A DNA stretch of 5,879 nucleotides from Paracoccaceae bacterium (GTDB lineage Bacteria; Pseudomonadota; Alphaproteobacteria; Rhodobacterales; Rhodobacteraceae), in assembly GCA_007131465.1 (NCBI GenBank), contig SLQN01000211.1, positions 1 to 5,879 on the forward strand, read 5' to 3'. Made by a program: the position numbers and the translations under genes. Shown here piece by piece: positions 1 through 5,879 of this stretch. A model generated the notes under the pieces. The model was not told the DNA's origin. It saw only the letters and a list, made by a program, of their open reading frames with translations, and made no database searches. Each line of letters begins with the position of its first letter. Position 1 is the first letter of the stretch.

Positions 1-45
1 AGTGTTCCCCATGTTCCGGGTGCCGGTCGCAGAAGACCTGCCCCG
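1..45 (+). promoter_or_regulatory. 3' end of a probable cobalamin riboswitch (cut by window edge)
   Basis: The bases CAGAAGACCTGCC at 30-42 match the conserved B12 box that closes cobalamin aptamers. From memory, the Escherichia coli btuB leader carries GAAGACCTGCC at this place, an 11-base identity. The usual 5' elements (the GGTG region, the GCTGCCCCCGCAACTGT-like core and the ACTG...GGGAAG arm) would lie left of base 1, so the aptamer cannot be verified here. The orientation is plus, so any regulated gene should lie to the right, and the first plausible one is the gene at 346-891. Seen: the box. Known: its role in adenosylcobalamin binding. Inferred: that a full riboswitch precedes it. A chance match remains possible. 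Confidence 0.55.
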
Positions 46-90
46 AAGAAGGTGGCAATCAGTCGTGTCGCGTGCATTTCGGCCTCTTGT

Positions 91-133
91 CGTGATCTGG
101 AACAGGACGGGTGCAAGCCCGCCGCGCGTCACG
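91..133 (+). other. Structured leader segment after the B12 box
   Basis: CGTGA at 91-95 can pair with TCACG at 129-133. The enclosed sequence contains a GC hairpin, GG(A)CGGG at 105-111 against CCCGCC at 118-123, with loop TGCAAG and one bulged A. No run of T follows, so this is not itself an intrinsic terminator. Its place between the B12 box and the terminator-like hairpin at 169-206 fits an expression platform of a riboswitch, but no competing pairing was demonstrated. I see no convincing gene in 46-168. Confidence 0.3.
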
Positions 134-168
134 GTCGGTGTATCGCGGTTTGCGCGTCAGGTGAAGTC

Positions 169-206
169 ATGCCGCGCGGGCGGGGCGCGCTTCAGGGCAT
201 CATTTT
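169..206 (+). terminator. Terminator-like stem-loop in the leader
   Basis: ATGCC (169-173) pairs with GGCAT (196-200), and directly inside it GCGCG (174-178) pairs with CGCGC (186-190). That gives ten base pairs, with a 7-base loop and a 5-base bulge (TTCAG) on the 3' side. The stem is followed by CATTTTG, a short T run. The shape is that of an intrinsic terminator. Its position about 125 bases after the B12 box and 140 bases before the start codon at 346 suggests either riboswitch attenuation or the end of an unseen short transcript. The short T tract and the bulge make it a moderate candidate. Confidence 0.45.
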
Positions 207-276
207 GTCAAGATTTCGCGACGGATGACACCGACGTTGAAACATATCCAGCTTTCTGGGGTAGTCGGTCACTTAT

Positions 277-314
277 TTTAGGCAAATCTAAACTTTCCTG
301 CGCCATAAGCGCAG
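277..314 (+). other. Two small dyads in the AT-rich leader
   Basis: Bases 207-320 are clearly AT-richer than the coding DNA around them (about 43% GC for 201-300), as expected of a promoter region. Two perfect inverted repeats sit close together: TTTAG-GCAAAT-CTAAA at 277-292 and CTGCGC-cataa-GCGCAG at 298-314. The second ends 31 bases before the start codon at 346 and would form a hairpin in the mRNA. TATTTT at 274-279 and TAAACT at 289-294 are each 4/6 matches to a -10 element, but neither has a good -35, so no promoter is assigned. A repressor operator is possible but unproven. Confidence 0.3.
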
Positions 315-345
315 CAGGGACATGGTTTGTTGTGAAAGGGTCATC

Positions 346-891
346 ATGATGGCTGCGTATACCCCTCTCTGGACCTGGCACGCAGCGTTGCGTGGCCTGT
401 GCGGAATACTGGCGATCACGGTGTCCGGGATGTTTGCAGCGGCGCAAGATGCGGCCGCGACCGTGCTGAAGGTCGAGATCGGGGGGAAAGCCGTCACTCT
501 TGATCTGGTGTCGGAGCTGCCGCCGGACTTGCCCCTGACCTCGTATTGGACGAACACGGTCTGGACCGAGGAGGCCAATCTCTATACGGGTGTGCTGCTG
601 CGCGATCTGTTGCACCATCTCACAGTCGATAGTTTGCGGGCTGACAGCATGCGCGTCGGCACGACTGTGACCTTTTATGGACTTGATGGCTATAGCGCGA
701 CGTTGAACTACCATATGCTGCATGAAGACAGGCCCCTGGTGGCATTTCTGCGCAATGACGTGCCCATGTCGCGGCGGGAAAAGGGCCCCTACTGGCTGAT
801 TTTCGACTATGACAGCGACGCCCGTTTCCGGACTGAAACCTATTATGCGCTCAGCGTCTGGCAGATCGAGCGTATCGTCATCGCTGACTGA
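346..891 (+). CDS. Exported protein of the oxidoreductase molybdopterin-binding domain family
   Basis: The 181-residue product begins with a signal peptide. Only a short N-terminal stretch carries R16, a hydrophobic run follows (about L18-A33), and AAA-Q gives a likely cleavage site near residue 33, so the protein is probably periplasmic. The mature part fits the small molybdopterin-binding oxidoreductase fold: a TVW-like segment ahead of a GVLLRDLL motif, then FYGLDGYSATL, then KGPYWLIFDYD, and a WQIERIVI strand at the end. It is a stand-alone domain with no partner subunit next to it. The predicted mature part has no cysteine, so it cannot supply the thiolate that holds molybdenum in sulfite oxidases, and catalysis is doubtful. 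C19 lies inside the signal peptide without a convincing lipobox. The start at 346 is preferred because GAAAGGG (334-340) is well placed for it or for the adjacent ATG at 349. The ATG at 322 has no spaced ribosome site and would spoil the signal peptide. Family assignment rests on motif memory, and the physiological role is unknown. Confidence 0.75.
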   Translation: MMAAYTPLWTWHAALRGLCGILAITVSGMFAAAQDAAATVLKVEIGGKAVTLDLVSELPPDLPLTSYWTNTVWTEEANLYTGVLLRDLLHHLTVDSLRADSMRVGTTVTFYGLDGYSATLNYHMLHEDRPLVAFLRNDVPMSRREKGPYWLIFDYDSDARFRTETYYALSVWQIERIVIAD

Positions 892-916
892 ACGGCTCTT
901 TGCCGACGGCACAGGA

Positions 917-932
917 TGCGGGCATACCCGCA
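917..932 (+). terminator. Small hairpin downstream of the exported-protein gene
   Basis: TGCGGG-CATA-CCCGCA is a perfect 6-bp stem with a 4-base loop, 25 bases after the stop codon at 891. No T run follows (the next bases are CAGGGGCC), so it is at most a weak or Rho-assisted transcript end. The rest of 892-1134 shows no gene I recognise on either strand, only the tandem repeat described separately. Confidence 0.25.
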
Positions 933-1072
933 CAGGGGCCGAGGATACGACCGGCGTCTGTCCGGGGCATGACAAGCTGGCTCTCGCCAAGGTGCGAAGC
1001 ATTCTTCCCGCCGGTCGAACAGAACTTGAATGCCGAGTGCGTGTCACATGCTCCTCAGGGCAGCATCTTGGC

Positions 1073-1115
1073 AAACCCGCGCAGCGGCGGGCAGGCGGCC
1101 CGCGCAGCGGCGGGC
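1073..1115 (-). terminator. Possible transcript end of ispDF (paired hairpins)
   Basis: Read on the minus strand, transcription leaving ispDF meets two GC stem-loops, one per repeat unit: 1098-1103 with 1110-1115 (6 bp) and 1076-1080 with 1087-1091 (5 bp), each with a 6-base loop. The second is followed by TTTGC. The position just past the stop codon at 1135-1137 suits a terminator, but the stems are short and the T run is only three bases. Confidence 0.35.
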
Positions 1116-1121
1116 AGGCGG
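1076..1121. repeat. Perfect 23-bp tandem duplication
   Basis: Two identical 23-base units lie head to tail at 1076-1098 and 1099-1121. Each begins CCCGCGCAGCGG and ends GGCAGGCGG. A fragment, ACCCG, follows. Each unit contains its own inverted repeat, CCCGC against GCGGG, so the duplication doubles a small hairpin. It lies in non-coding DNA 14 bases beyond the ispDF stop codon. Exact identity of the copies suggests a recent slippage or duplication event. Confidence 0.9.
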
Positions 1122-1134
1122 ACCCGGCCCTTGA

Positions 1135-2289
1135 TCAGGCCCGTAGCAGGCTGACAGTCGCAAGCGCCGCGATGCCTTCTTCGCGCCCGGTGAACCCCAG
1201 CCGTTCCGATGTTGTCGCTTTCACACTTATGCGGTCCGTGTCGCAACCCATGATACCGGCGAGGCAGTGTTGCATTGCGACAGCATACGGCCCGATCTTC
1301 GGGCGCTCGCAGACAAGCGTCACATCGCAATTCCCGATCCTGTAGCCGCGCGCAGTCATGCGGGCGCAGGCATGGCGCAGGAAAATGTCGCTGGCCGCCC
1401 CTTTCCATTGTGCCTCGCTGGGCGGAAAGTGCCGACCGATATCACCCTCGGCCAGCGCGCCATAGATGGCATCCGTCAGGGCATGCATGCCGACATCGGC
1501 ATCGGAATGCCCCTGCAACCCGCGGTCATGCGCCACCAGAACACCGCAAAGCCAGCATCCCTCCCCCGGCCCGAACCGGTGCACGTCAAACCCGTTGCCA
1601 ATGCGAAAATCCATCTGGTCAGCCTGCTTTTGTGAAAGCACCTTCTCGGCGCGGTCGAAATCCGCAGGATAGGTCAGCTTGAAATTATCCTCGGACCCGC
1701 GCGTGATCGCAACCCCCAGTCCTGCACTGGCCGCGATTTCCACATCATCCGCAGCCCCGCCCGCATGGGCGCGATGCGCTTGCAGGATGGTCTCGAAATC
1801 AAAGCCTTGCGGGGTCTGCGCGCGAAACAGCCCCGCGCGCGGGACGGACGCCACAACCCGCCCCTGCGCGCCCTGCCAGAGCGCATCGATGACCGCAAGC
1901 CCCGGCGCTGCGGCGTGTGATGTTTCAAGCCCGGCCAGAACGCCCGCGATGAGATCGCGGCTGACAAGAGGACGCGCGCCGTCATGGATCAGCACCTTTT
2001 GCGGGGGCGCATTCGCCGCCAGTGCCTCAAGCGCGGCGCGCACGGATGCGCCCCGGTCACTGCCACCTTCGACGCAAGCGACATCCACATCACAGACCGC
2101 CTGCGCCCGGTCCCTGTCATCCGGGTGAATGACCAGCACCATCCTTTTAATCCCTGCCGCTCGGAAGGCCGCGAGGCTATGCGCTACTACCGGACGTCCC
2201 GCCAGCAACCGCCATTGCTTGGGCAGCCCCCCGCCTGCGCGCGCGCCGCGCCCGGCGGCTAGGATGATTGCTGCGATCTGCTGTGACAT
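1135..2289 (-). CDS. ispDF: Bifunctional IspD/IspF enzyme of the MEP isoprenoid pathway
   Basis: The 384-residue cytosolic product joins two enzymes. Residues 1-222 form IspD (2-C-methyl-D-erythritol 4-phosphate cytidylyltransferase), which makes CDP-methylerythritol from MEP and CTP. Residues 226-384 form IspF (2-C-methyl-D-erythritol 2,4-cyclodiphosphate synthase). IspD signatures are LAAGRGAR with PKQ (R17, K24), IHDGARPLV near 101-109, FRAQTPQGF (R156) and FKLTYPADF (K204). IspF signatures are GFDVH (metal ligands D235 and H237), [15 protein letters not shown] (H261, metal ligand H269), ERPKIGPY and [20 protein letters not shown]. Residue matches to E. coli IspD and IspF are from memory. 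All key residues look intact, and the linker between halves is only a few residues. Such fusions are known in Alphaproteobacteria; the intermediate IspE enzyme is not encoded in this window. The ATG at 2289 has AGGG six bases upstream, and the next gene, dusB, is divergent. From memory, related genomes often have pgpA and cinA just downstream of ispDF; neither is seen here. Confidence 0.97.
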   Translation of the reverse strand: MSQQIAAIILAAGRGARAGGGLPKQWRLLAGRPVVAHSLAAFRAAGIKRMVLVIHPDDRDRAQAVCDVDVACVEGGSDRGASVRAALEALAANAPPQKVLIHDGARPLVSRDLIAGVLAGLETSHAAAPGLAVIDALWQGAQGRVVASVPRAGLFRAQTPQGFDFETILQAHRAHAGGAADDVEIAASAGLGVAITRGSEDNFKLTYPADFDRAEKVLSQKQADQMDFRIGNGFDVHRFGPGEGCWLCGVLVAHDRGLQGHSDADVGMHALTDAIYGALAEGDIGRHFPPSEAQWKGAASDIFLRHACARMTARGYRIGNCDVTLVCERPKIGPYAVAMQHCLAGIMGCDTDRISVKATTSERLGFTGREEGIAALATVSLLRA

Positions 2290-2318
2290 TCTGCGCCCTG
2301 TGTGCCTTTTCCCGGAAT

Positions 2319-2348
2319 GCTATAATCCGAAGCAGTACTTGCTGACAA
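2319..2348 (-). promoter_or_regulatory. Candidate promoter of ispDF
   Basis: On the minus strand TTGTCA (2348-2343, one mismatch to TTGACA) is followed after 18 bases by TATAGC (2324-2319, 4/6 to TATAAT). Transcription would begin about 2312, leaving a leader of roughly 23 bases that contains the AGGG ribosome site. The surrounding intergenic DNA is AT-richer than the genes (about 43% GC at 2331-2400). Confidence 0.4.
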
Positions 2349-2425
2349 TCCGCGCGTTCGTCTGTGAAGATTGCCCAAAAAATATGCACATGATGAAATT
2401 CTCGCCACGCTCGCGCGGATGCTGT

Positions 2426-2452
2426 TTGCCTCACCCGCAGCACGGCTATAAG
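2426..2452 (+). promoter_or_regulatory. Candidate promoter of the dusB-ntrB-ntrC operon
   Basis: TATAAG at 2447-2452 matches the -10 consensus at five of six bases. A weak -35 (TTGCCT, 2426-2431) lies 15 bases upstream, which is short. A start near 2459 would leave about 30 bases of leader before the GTG at 2490 but only a few before the alternative TTG at 2466, so this promoter, if real, supports the GTG start. In R. capsulatus the homologous nifR3-ntrB-ntrC operon is read from a promoter ahead of nifR3. Confidence 0.3.
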
Positions 2453-2489
2453 AGTTGGGCGTATATTGACAGCAAGAGGCAAGGCAAAC

Positions 2490-3491
2490 GTGCGGCATCA
2501 GGGCAGTTTGAACGATCTCGGGATCGATCCGCCGGTCTTGCTGGCACCGCTTGCGGGTATCACGGATCTGCCCTTCCGCCGCGTTGTCGCGGGCTTCGGG
2601 GCCGGGCTGGTGGTGTCCGAGATGGTCGCCTCTCGGGAAATGGCGCAGGACAAGCCATCAGTGCGCGCACGGGCGCGGGCTGAACTTGGGCTGGGCGATG
2701 CGCGCACAGCCGTCCAGCTTGCCGGGCGCGACCCCTATTGGATGGCCGAAGCTGCACGAATGGTCGCGGATGGCGGGGCCGAAATAATCGACATCAACAT
2801 GGGCTGCCCGGCCAAGAAAGTTGTCGGCGGACTTTCAGGCTCTGCCCTGATGCGCGACCCCGATCACGCCCTTCGTCTGATCGACGCCGTGGTGGAAGCA
2901 GTGTCGGTTCCGGTGACGCTCAAGACCCGTCTGGGCTGGGATGACACTGTGTTGAACGCGCCCGATCTGGCCCGCCGCGCCGCCGATTGCGGGGTGCGGA
3001 TGGTCACCATCCACGGGCGTACGCGCTGCCAGTTCTACAAGGGGCGGGCGGATTGGACTGCCATCGGGGCTGTTGTCCGGGCCTGCCCTGTTCCGGTGAT
3101 CGCGAATGGCGACATCTGCTCGGCCCCCGATGCGCGCACGGCACTTGGCCTGTCGGGCGCTGCAGGTGTGATGATCGGGCGCGGCGCGCAAGGGCGGCCC
3201 TGGCTGCTGGCACAGATCGCGGCAGTGCTGGCGGGCCGCCTTGTGCCGCAGCCCCCGTCGGGCGCAGAATTGGTGGATGTGGTTGCCGCGCATTACGAGG
3301 CCGCCCTGTCTTTCTATGGCCGCGATCTGGGCATGAAGACCACGCGCAAGCATCTGGCCTGGTATGCCGAGGCGGCAGGGGGCGCGCCAGCGCTGCGCCG
3401 CTGTCTGGTCAGCACAACGGACCCCGCCGAAGTATTGCGCCTGCTCCCCGAAGCGCTGACGCCCGCGCCCCCAATGGGACAGGCGGCATGA
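2490..3491 (+). CDS. dusB: tRNA-dihydrouridine synthase DusB (NifR3 family)
   Basis: The 333-residue flavoprotein reduces specific uridines in the D-loop of tRNA to dihydrouridine with FMN and NADPH. The order of motifs is that of the family: APLAGITDLPFR near the N-terminus (FMN barrel entry), DINMGCPAKKV with the catalytic cysteine C106, TLKTRLGWDD (K145), TIHGRTRCQFYKGRADW (H175), VIANGDI, GVMIGRGAQGRPW (phosphate binding), and a C-terminal helical domain with GMKTTRKHLAWY. Start choice: GTG at 2490 has AAGAGG (2474-2479) and AAGG (2481-2484) upstream, and gives a short N-terminus as in relatives. A TTG at 2466 would add eight residues but has no comparable ribosome site. The stop overlaps the ntrB start (ATGA), so the genes are probably translationally coupled. 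The older name nifR3 reflects its shared operon with ntrBC in R. capsulatus, not a proven role in nitrogen control. Exact start uncertain, identity firm. Confidence 0.95.
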   Translation: MRHQGSLNDLGIDPPVLLAPLAGITDLPFRRVVAGFGAGLVVSEMVASREMAQDKPSVRARARAELGLGDARTAVQLAGRDPYWMAEAARMVADGGAEIIDINMGCPAKKVVGGLSGSALMRDPDHALRLIDAVVEAVSVPVTLKTRLGWDDTVLNAPDLARRAADCGVRMVTIHGRTRCQFYKGRADWTAIGAVVRACPVPVIANGDICSAPDARTALGLSGAAGVMIGRGAQGRPWLLAQIAAVLAGRLVPQPPSGAELVDVVAAHYEAALSFYGRDLGMKTTRKHLAWYAEAAGGAPALRRCLVSTTDPAEVLRLLPEALTPAPPMGQAA

Positions 3492-4582
3492 CCCCTCCGA
3501 CCACTGGGACAATCTGGGCAGCGCTCCCGGTTCCCACGCTGATGATCGGGCGCAAGGACGGGGTGGAATGCATTGCCGATTGCAACCCTGCCGCCGAGCA
3601 GTTCTTCAGCCTGTCGCGCCGGTCGGTGATGGGCCGCCCCATTGCGCAGATCATGCAGATCGACGCCCCTCTGGACACCGCGCTGGAACGGTGCCGTGTA
3701 AACCGGGCACCGGTTTTTATCAATGACGTGCCTGTGGTGCAGGGGGACCGTCCTGCCGTGCAGTGCGCCATCCAGCTTGCGCTTCTGGGCGACCGGCCCG
3801 AGCTCGTGCTGATGTTGCTGACCCCGCGCGAGATTGCAGGCAAGCTGGGCAAGGTCGATGGCATCCGCCATGCCGCGCGCTCTGCCATCGGCATGTCGCA
3901 GATGCTAGCGCATGAGATCAAGAACCCGCTGGCGGGTATTACCGGGGCGGCGCAACTGCTGTCGATGGGGTTATCGGGCGAGGATCGTGCGCTGACCGAC
4001 CTGATCGTGGCCGAAACCCAGCGCATCGTGAAACTGCTTGATCAGGTCGAACAGTTCGGCAACCAGCGCCCGCCCGAATGCCGCGCCGTGAACATCCATG
4101 ATGTGCTGGAACGCGCCCGGCGATCGGCCGAGATCGGCTTTGCCGCGCATATGCAAATCCGTGATGCCTATGACCCGTCGCTGCCGCTGGTCTGGGCGGA
4201 TGCCGACCAGTTATTGCAGGTTTTCCTGAACCTTCTGAAAAACGCGGCGCAGGCGCAACTGATGGGCGGGCGCATCCGGATCAAGACGTTTTTCGAACAA
4301 TCCTTGCGGCTGCGCGCGGCCAGCGGGCTGAATGTCGCGCTGCCCATCCATGTCGAGGTCATCGATGACGGGCCGGGCTTGCCACCCGAGATCGCGGACG
4401 AGATTTTCGACCCGTTCGTGTCCGGGCGCGAGAACGGAACCGGGCTCGGGCTTGCACTGGTCTCCAAGATCATTGGCGCCCATGACGGCTGGATCACGGT
4501 CGAGAGCAGACCAGGGCGCACGGTCTTTCGAATCTCGCTTCCCCGCGCCCCGGAAAACATACCCAGCAAGGAGAGTGGCTGA
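3488..4582 (+). CDS. ntrB: Nitrogen regulation sensor histidine kinase NtrB
   Basis: The 364-residue soluble kinase phosphorylates NtrC under nitrogen limitation; in relatives PII proteins switch its kinase and phosphatase activities. A PAS-like domain covers about residues 8-110 ([21 protein letters not shown] near 29-49). The dimerisation and phosphoacceptor segment has [18 protein letters not shown] with H142. The ATPase domain shows the N box [16 protein letters not shown] (N252), the G1 box DDGPGLP (293-299), the F box IFDPF and the G2 box GTGLGLALV (317-325). No membrane segment is present. The ATG at 3488 is taken because it overlaps the dusB stop by four bases in the usual coupled manner. 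The open frame extends far upstream, but that part is the shifted frame of dusB. The stop at 4580-4582 shares one base with the ntrC start. All motifs needed for catalysis are intact. Confidence 0.96.
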   Translation: MTPPTTGTIWAALPVPTLMIGRKDGVECIADCNPAAEQFFSLSRRSVMGRPIAQIMQIDAPLDTALERCRVNRAPVFINDVPVVQGDRPAVQCAIQLALLGDRPELVLMLLTPREIAGKLGKVDGIRHAARSAIGMSQMLAHEIKNPLAGITGAAQLLSMGLSGEDRALTDLIVAETQRIVKLLDQVEQFGNQRPPECRAVNIHDVLERARRSAEIGFAAHMQIRDAYDPSLPLVWADADQLLQVFLNLLKNAAQAQLMGGRIRIKTFFEQSLRLRAASGLNVALPIHVEVIDDGPGLPPEIADEIFDPFVSGRENGTGLGLALVSKIIGAHDGWITVESRPGRTVFRISLPRAPENIPSKESG

Positions 4583-5879
4583 TGGACGGCACAGTTCTGG
4601 TTGCAGATGACGACCGCACGATCCGCACCGTGCTGACACAGGCGCTGACCCGCGCAGGCTGCAAGGTGCATGCGACCTCAAGCCTGACGACGCTGATGCG
4701 CTGGGTCGAGGAAGGGCGCGGCGATCTGGTCATCACCGATGTCATGATGCCCGACGGCAACGGGATCGAGATGATCCCGAAGATCAGCCAGGAACGCCCC
4801 GATCTGCCGGTAATCGTGATTTCGGCGCAGAACACGATCATGACCGCGATTCAGGCCAATGAGGTCGATGCGCATGACTATCTGCCCAAGCCTTTCGATC
4901 TGCCCGACCTGCTGAAACGCGCGGGCGCGGCGATGAAGAACCGCAAGTTGGTGGCCGCTGGCGCCGCGCCTGCAAAGCCTGGCCCGGCCCCGCGCGGCGA
5001 CATGCTGAGCATGGACAGCATGCCTCTGGTGGGGCGCACCCCGGTCATGCAGGAACTTTACCGCCTGATCGCGCGGGTCATCAACTCGGCCATGCCAGTG
5101 CTGGTCATCGGGGAATCCGGAACCGGAAAATCGCTGATCGCGCGCACCCTGCACGACCTGTCGGACCGGCGCACCCAGCCTTTTGTAACCGCAACCGCCG
5201 AGGATCTGCACTCTTTCGACGGGGCACAGGGGCTGATGGCGCGGGTGCGCGGCGGGACCCTGTTGTTCGATGAACTGACATCATATGGAACTGATGCGCA
5301 ACTGCGCGCGACCCGCCTGCTGGATGCGCTGCCCGAGGATGGCCCGCGCGTAATGGCGACCGCGCAGGGAAACCTGACCCGCGCGCTGGCCGATGGGACG
5401 TTGCGCGAGGATCTGTATTACCGGCTTGGCGGTGTGGTGCTTAATGTGCCAGCGCTGCGCGAACGTATCGACGATCTGGAACCGCTGGCCCAGCATTTCC
5501 TGTCGCAGGCCGCGGATGAGGGCGCGACCCTGCGCCACCTGTCGCCCGATGCGATGGAGGTCGTGCGTGTCTATTCCTGGCCCGGCAATGTGCGGCAGTT
5601 GCAAAATACGCTTCGCCGCCTCGGCCTGACTAGCACCGACCCCATTATTTCGCGCATTGAAATCGAGGCGGCGTTGCAAAGCCAGCCCAGCACGGTCGCT
5701 GTCGGAGAACGGTTCACGGACGAGAATCTGGCTGAATCGGTGGCCCGGCATCTGCGCCGCTATTTCGACCTGCATGGGCAGGACCTGCCGCCGCCGGGCC
5801 TTTATGGACGCATTCTGCGCGAAATGGAGACCCCACTTCTTGAAATCGCGCTGGATGCGACGGGCGGCAATCAGGCACG
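4582..5879 (+). CDS. ntrC: Nitrogen regulator NtrC, Rhodobacter type (3' end outside window)
   Basis: The frame stays open for 432 residues to the window edge. The receiver domain (1-120) has the acidic pocket D9-D11, phosphoacceptor D53, S81 and K103. The AAA+ domain has Walker A GESGTGKS (177-184), a Walker B-like GGTLLFDEL (224-232), the arginine-finger region LREDLYYRL (274-282) and WPGNVRQL (333-340). The GAFTGA loop that touches sigma-54 is absent: Walker A lysine to Walker B aspartate is 47 residues, against about 65 in E. coli NtrC by my count from memory. The segment before sensor I is also about 13 residues shorter (LPEDGP replaces the usual hairpin). R. capsulatus NtrC likewise lacks GAFTGA and activates the sigma-70 polymerase. 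The C-terminus begins a Fis-type DNA-binding domain ([13 protein letters not shown]... ATGGNQA), and perhaps 25 residues are missing. AAGGAG at 4568-4573 sits eight bases before the ATG. Related genomes usually continue with ntrY and ntrX, which would be off the edge. Confidence 0.96.
   Translation, partial: MDGTVLVADDDRTIRTVLTQALTRAGCKVHATSSLTTLMRWVEEGRGDLVITDVMMPDGNGIEMIPKISQERPDLPVIVISAQNTIMTAIQANEVDAHDYLPKPFDLPDLLKRAGAAMKNRKLVAAGAAPAKPGPAPRGDMLSMDSMPLVGRTPVMQELYRLIARVINSAMPVLVIGESGTGKSLIARTLHDLSDRRTQPFVTATAEDLHSFDGAQGLMARVRGGTLLFDELTSYGTDAQLRATRLLDALPEDGPRVMATAQGNLTRALADGTLREDLYYRLGGVVLNVPALRERIDDLEPLAQHFLSQAADEGATLRHLSPDAMEVVRVYSWPGNVRQLQNTLRRLGLTSTDPIISRIEIEAALQSQPSTVAVGERFTDENLAESVARHLRRYFDLHGQDLPPPGLYGRILREMETPLLEIALDATGGNQA

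Noticed and set aside
169..228. Short 19-codon open frame after an AGGTGA sequence
   Set aside because: Its start codon forms the stem of the terminator-like hairpin, spacing is short, and the peptide is not recognisable.
2..349. Plus-strand open frame across the leader
   Set aside because: It runs through the B12 box, both stem-loops and the AT-rich leader; the peptide has no domain and looks like chance reading through GC-rich DNA.
936..955. GAGGATACGACCGGC resembling a second B12 box
   Set aside because: Needs an extra base relative to the box and no other riboswitch element lies upstream, where the DNA is the end of the coding region.
1005..1025. TTCGA on the minus strand resembling a tRNA T-loop
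   Set aside because: The flanking bases do not form a T-arm stem and no acceptor or anticodon arm is present.
208..1074. Long minus-strand open frame (288 codons) opposite the exported-protein gene
   Set aside because: Its translation has no recognisable motif, is rich in arginine, histidine and proline, and lies antisense to a gene with a signal peptide and family motifs.
2321..2326. Perfect TATAAT on the plus strand
   Set aside because: No -35-like element is found at 15-19 bases upstream, and it lies within the proposed minus-strand promoter of ispDF.
2987..3487. Upstream in-frame extension of ntrB
   Set aside because: The extension lies wholly within dusB in another frame and encodes no family motif; the overlapping ATG at 3488 gives a normal NtrB length.
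2835..3512. Minus-strand open frame (225 codons) opposite dusB
   Set aside because: Shadow of the dusB reading frame with atypical composition; dusB motifs explain this DNA fully.
4678..5775. Minus-strand open frames opposite ntrC
   Set aside because: Antisense shadows of ntrC codon bias with no recognisable domain.

Overview
The window reads as a chromosomal segment of an alphaproteobacterium, most likely of the Rhodobacteraceae. Four signs point there: a high-GC coding style, a fused ispD-ispF gene, the dusB(nifR3)-ntrB-ntrC gene order, and an NtrC whose AAA+ domain lacks the sigma-54 contact loop, as described for Rhodobacter capsulatus. I cannot name the genus from the sequence.

Left part (1-1134). 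The window opens on what looks like the last bases of a cobalamin riboswitch (B12 box at 30-42). A base-paired segment follows, then a terminator-like stem-loop (169-206), then an AT-richer leader. The first gene (346-891) encodes a small exported protein with the fold of the oxidoreductase molybdopterin-binding family, but its predicted mature part has no cysteine. A short gene-free stretch (892-1134) holds a small hairpin and a perfect 23-bp tandem duplication that lies just beyond the end of ispDF.

Middle part (1135-2489). ispDF on the minus strand makes a bifunctional enzyme of the non-mevalonate (MEP) isoprenoid pathway. It is divergent from dusB across about 200 bp that carry plausible promoters for both directions.

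Right part (2490-5879). dusB, ntrB and ntrC form a tight plus-strand operon: dusB overlaps ntrB by 4 bases (ATGA) and ntrB overlaps ntrC by one base (TGATG). NtrB is a soluble PAS-histidine kinase and NtrC its response regulator, together forming the nitrogen-limitation two-component system. DusB is a tRNA dihydrouridine synthase commonly cotranscribed with it. ntrC is complete at its start and runs off the right edge inside its C-terminal DNA-binding domain.

Most of the window is conserved housekeeping and regulatory DNA. I found no new multi-gene system. The points most worth a second look are the cut riboswitch with its downstream terminator, the remodelled NtrC ATPase domain, the cysteine-free molybdopterin-domain protein, and the 23-bp duplication.
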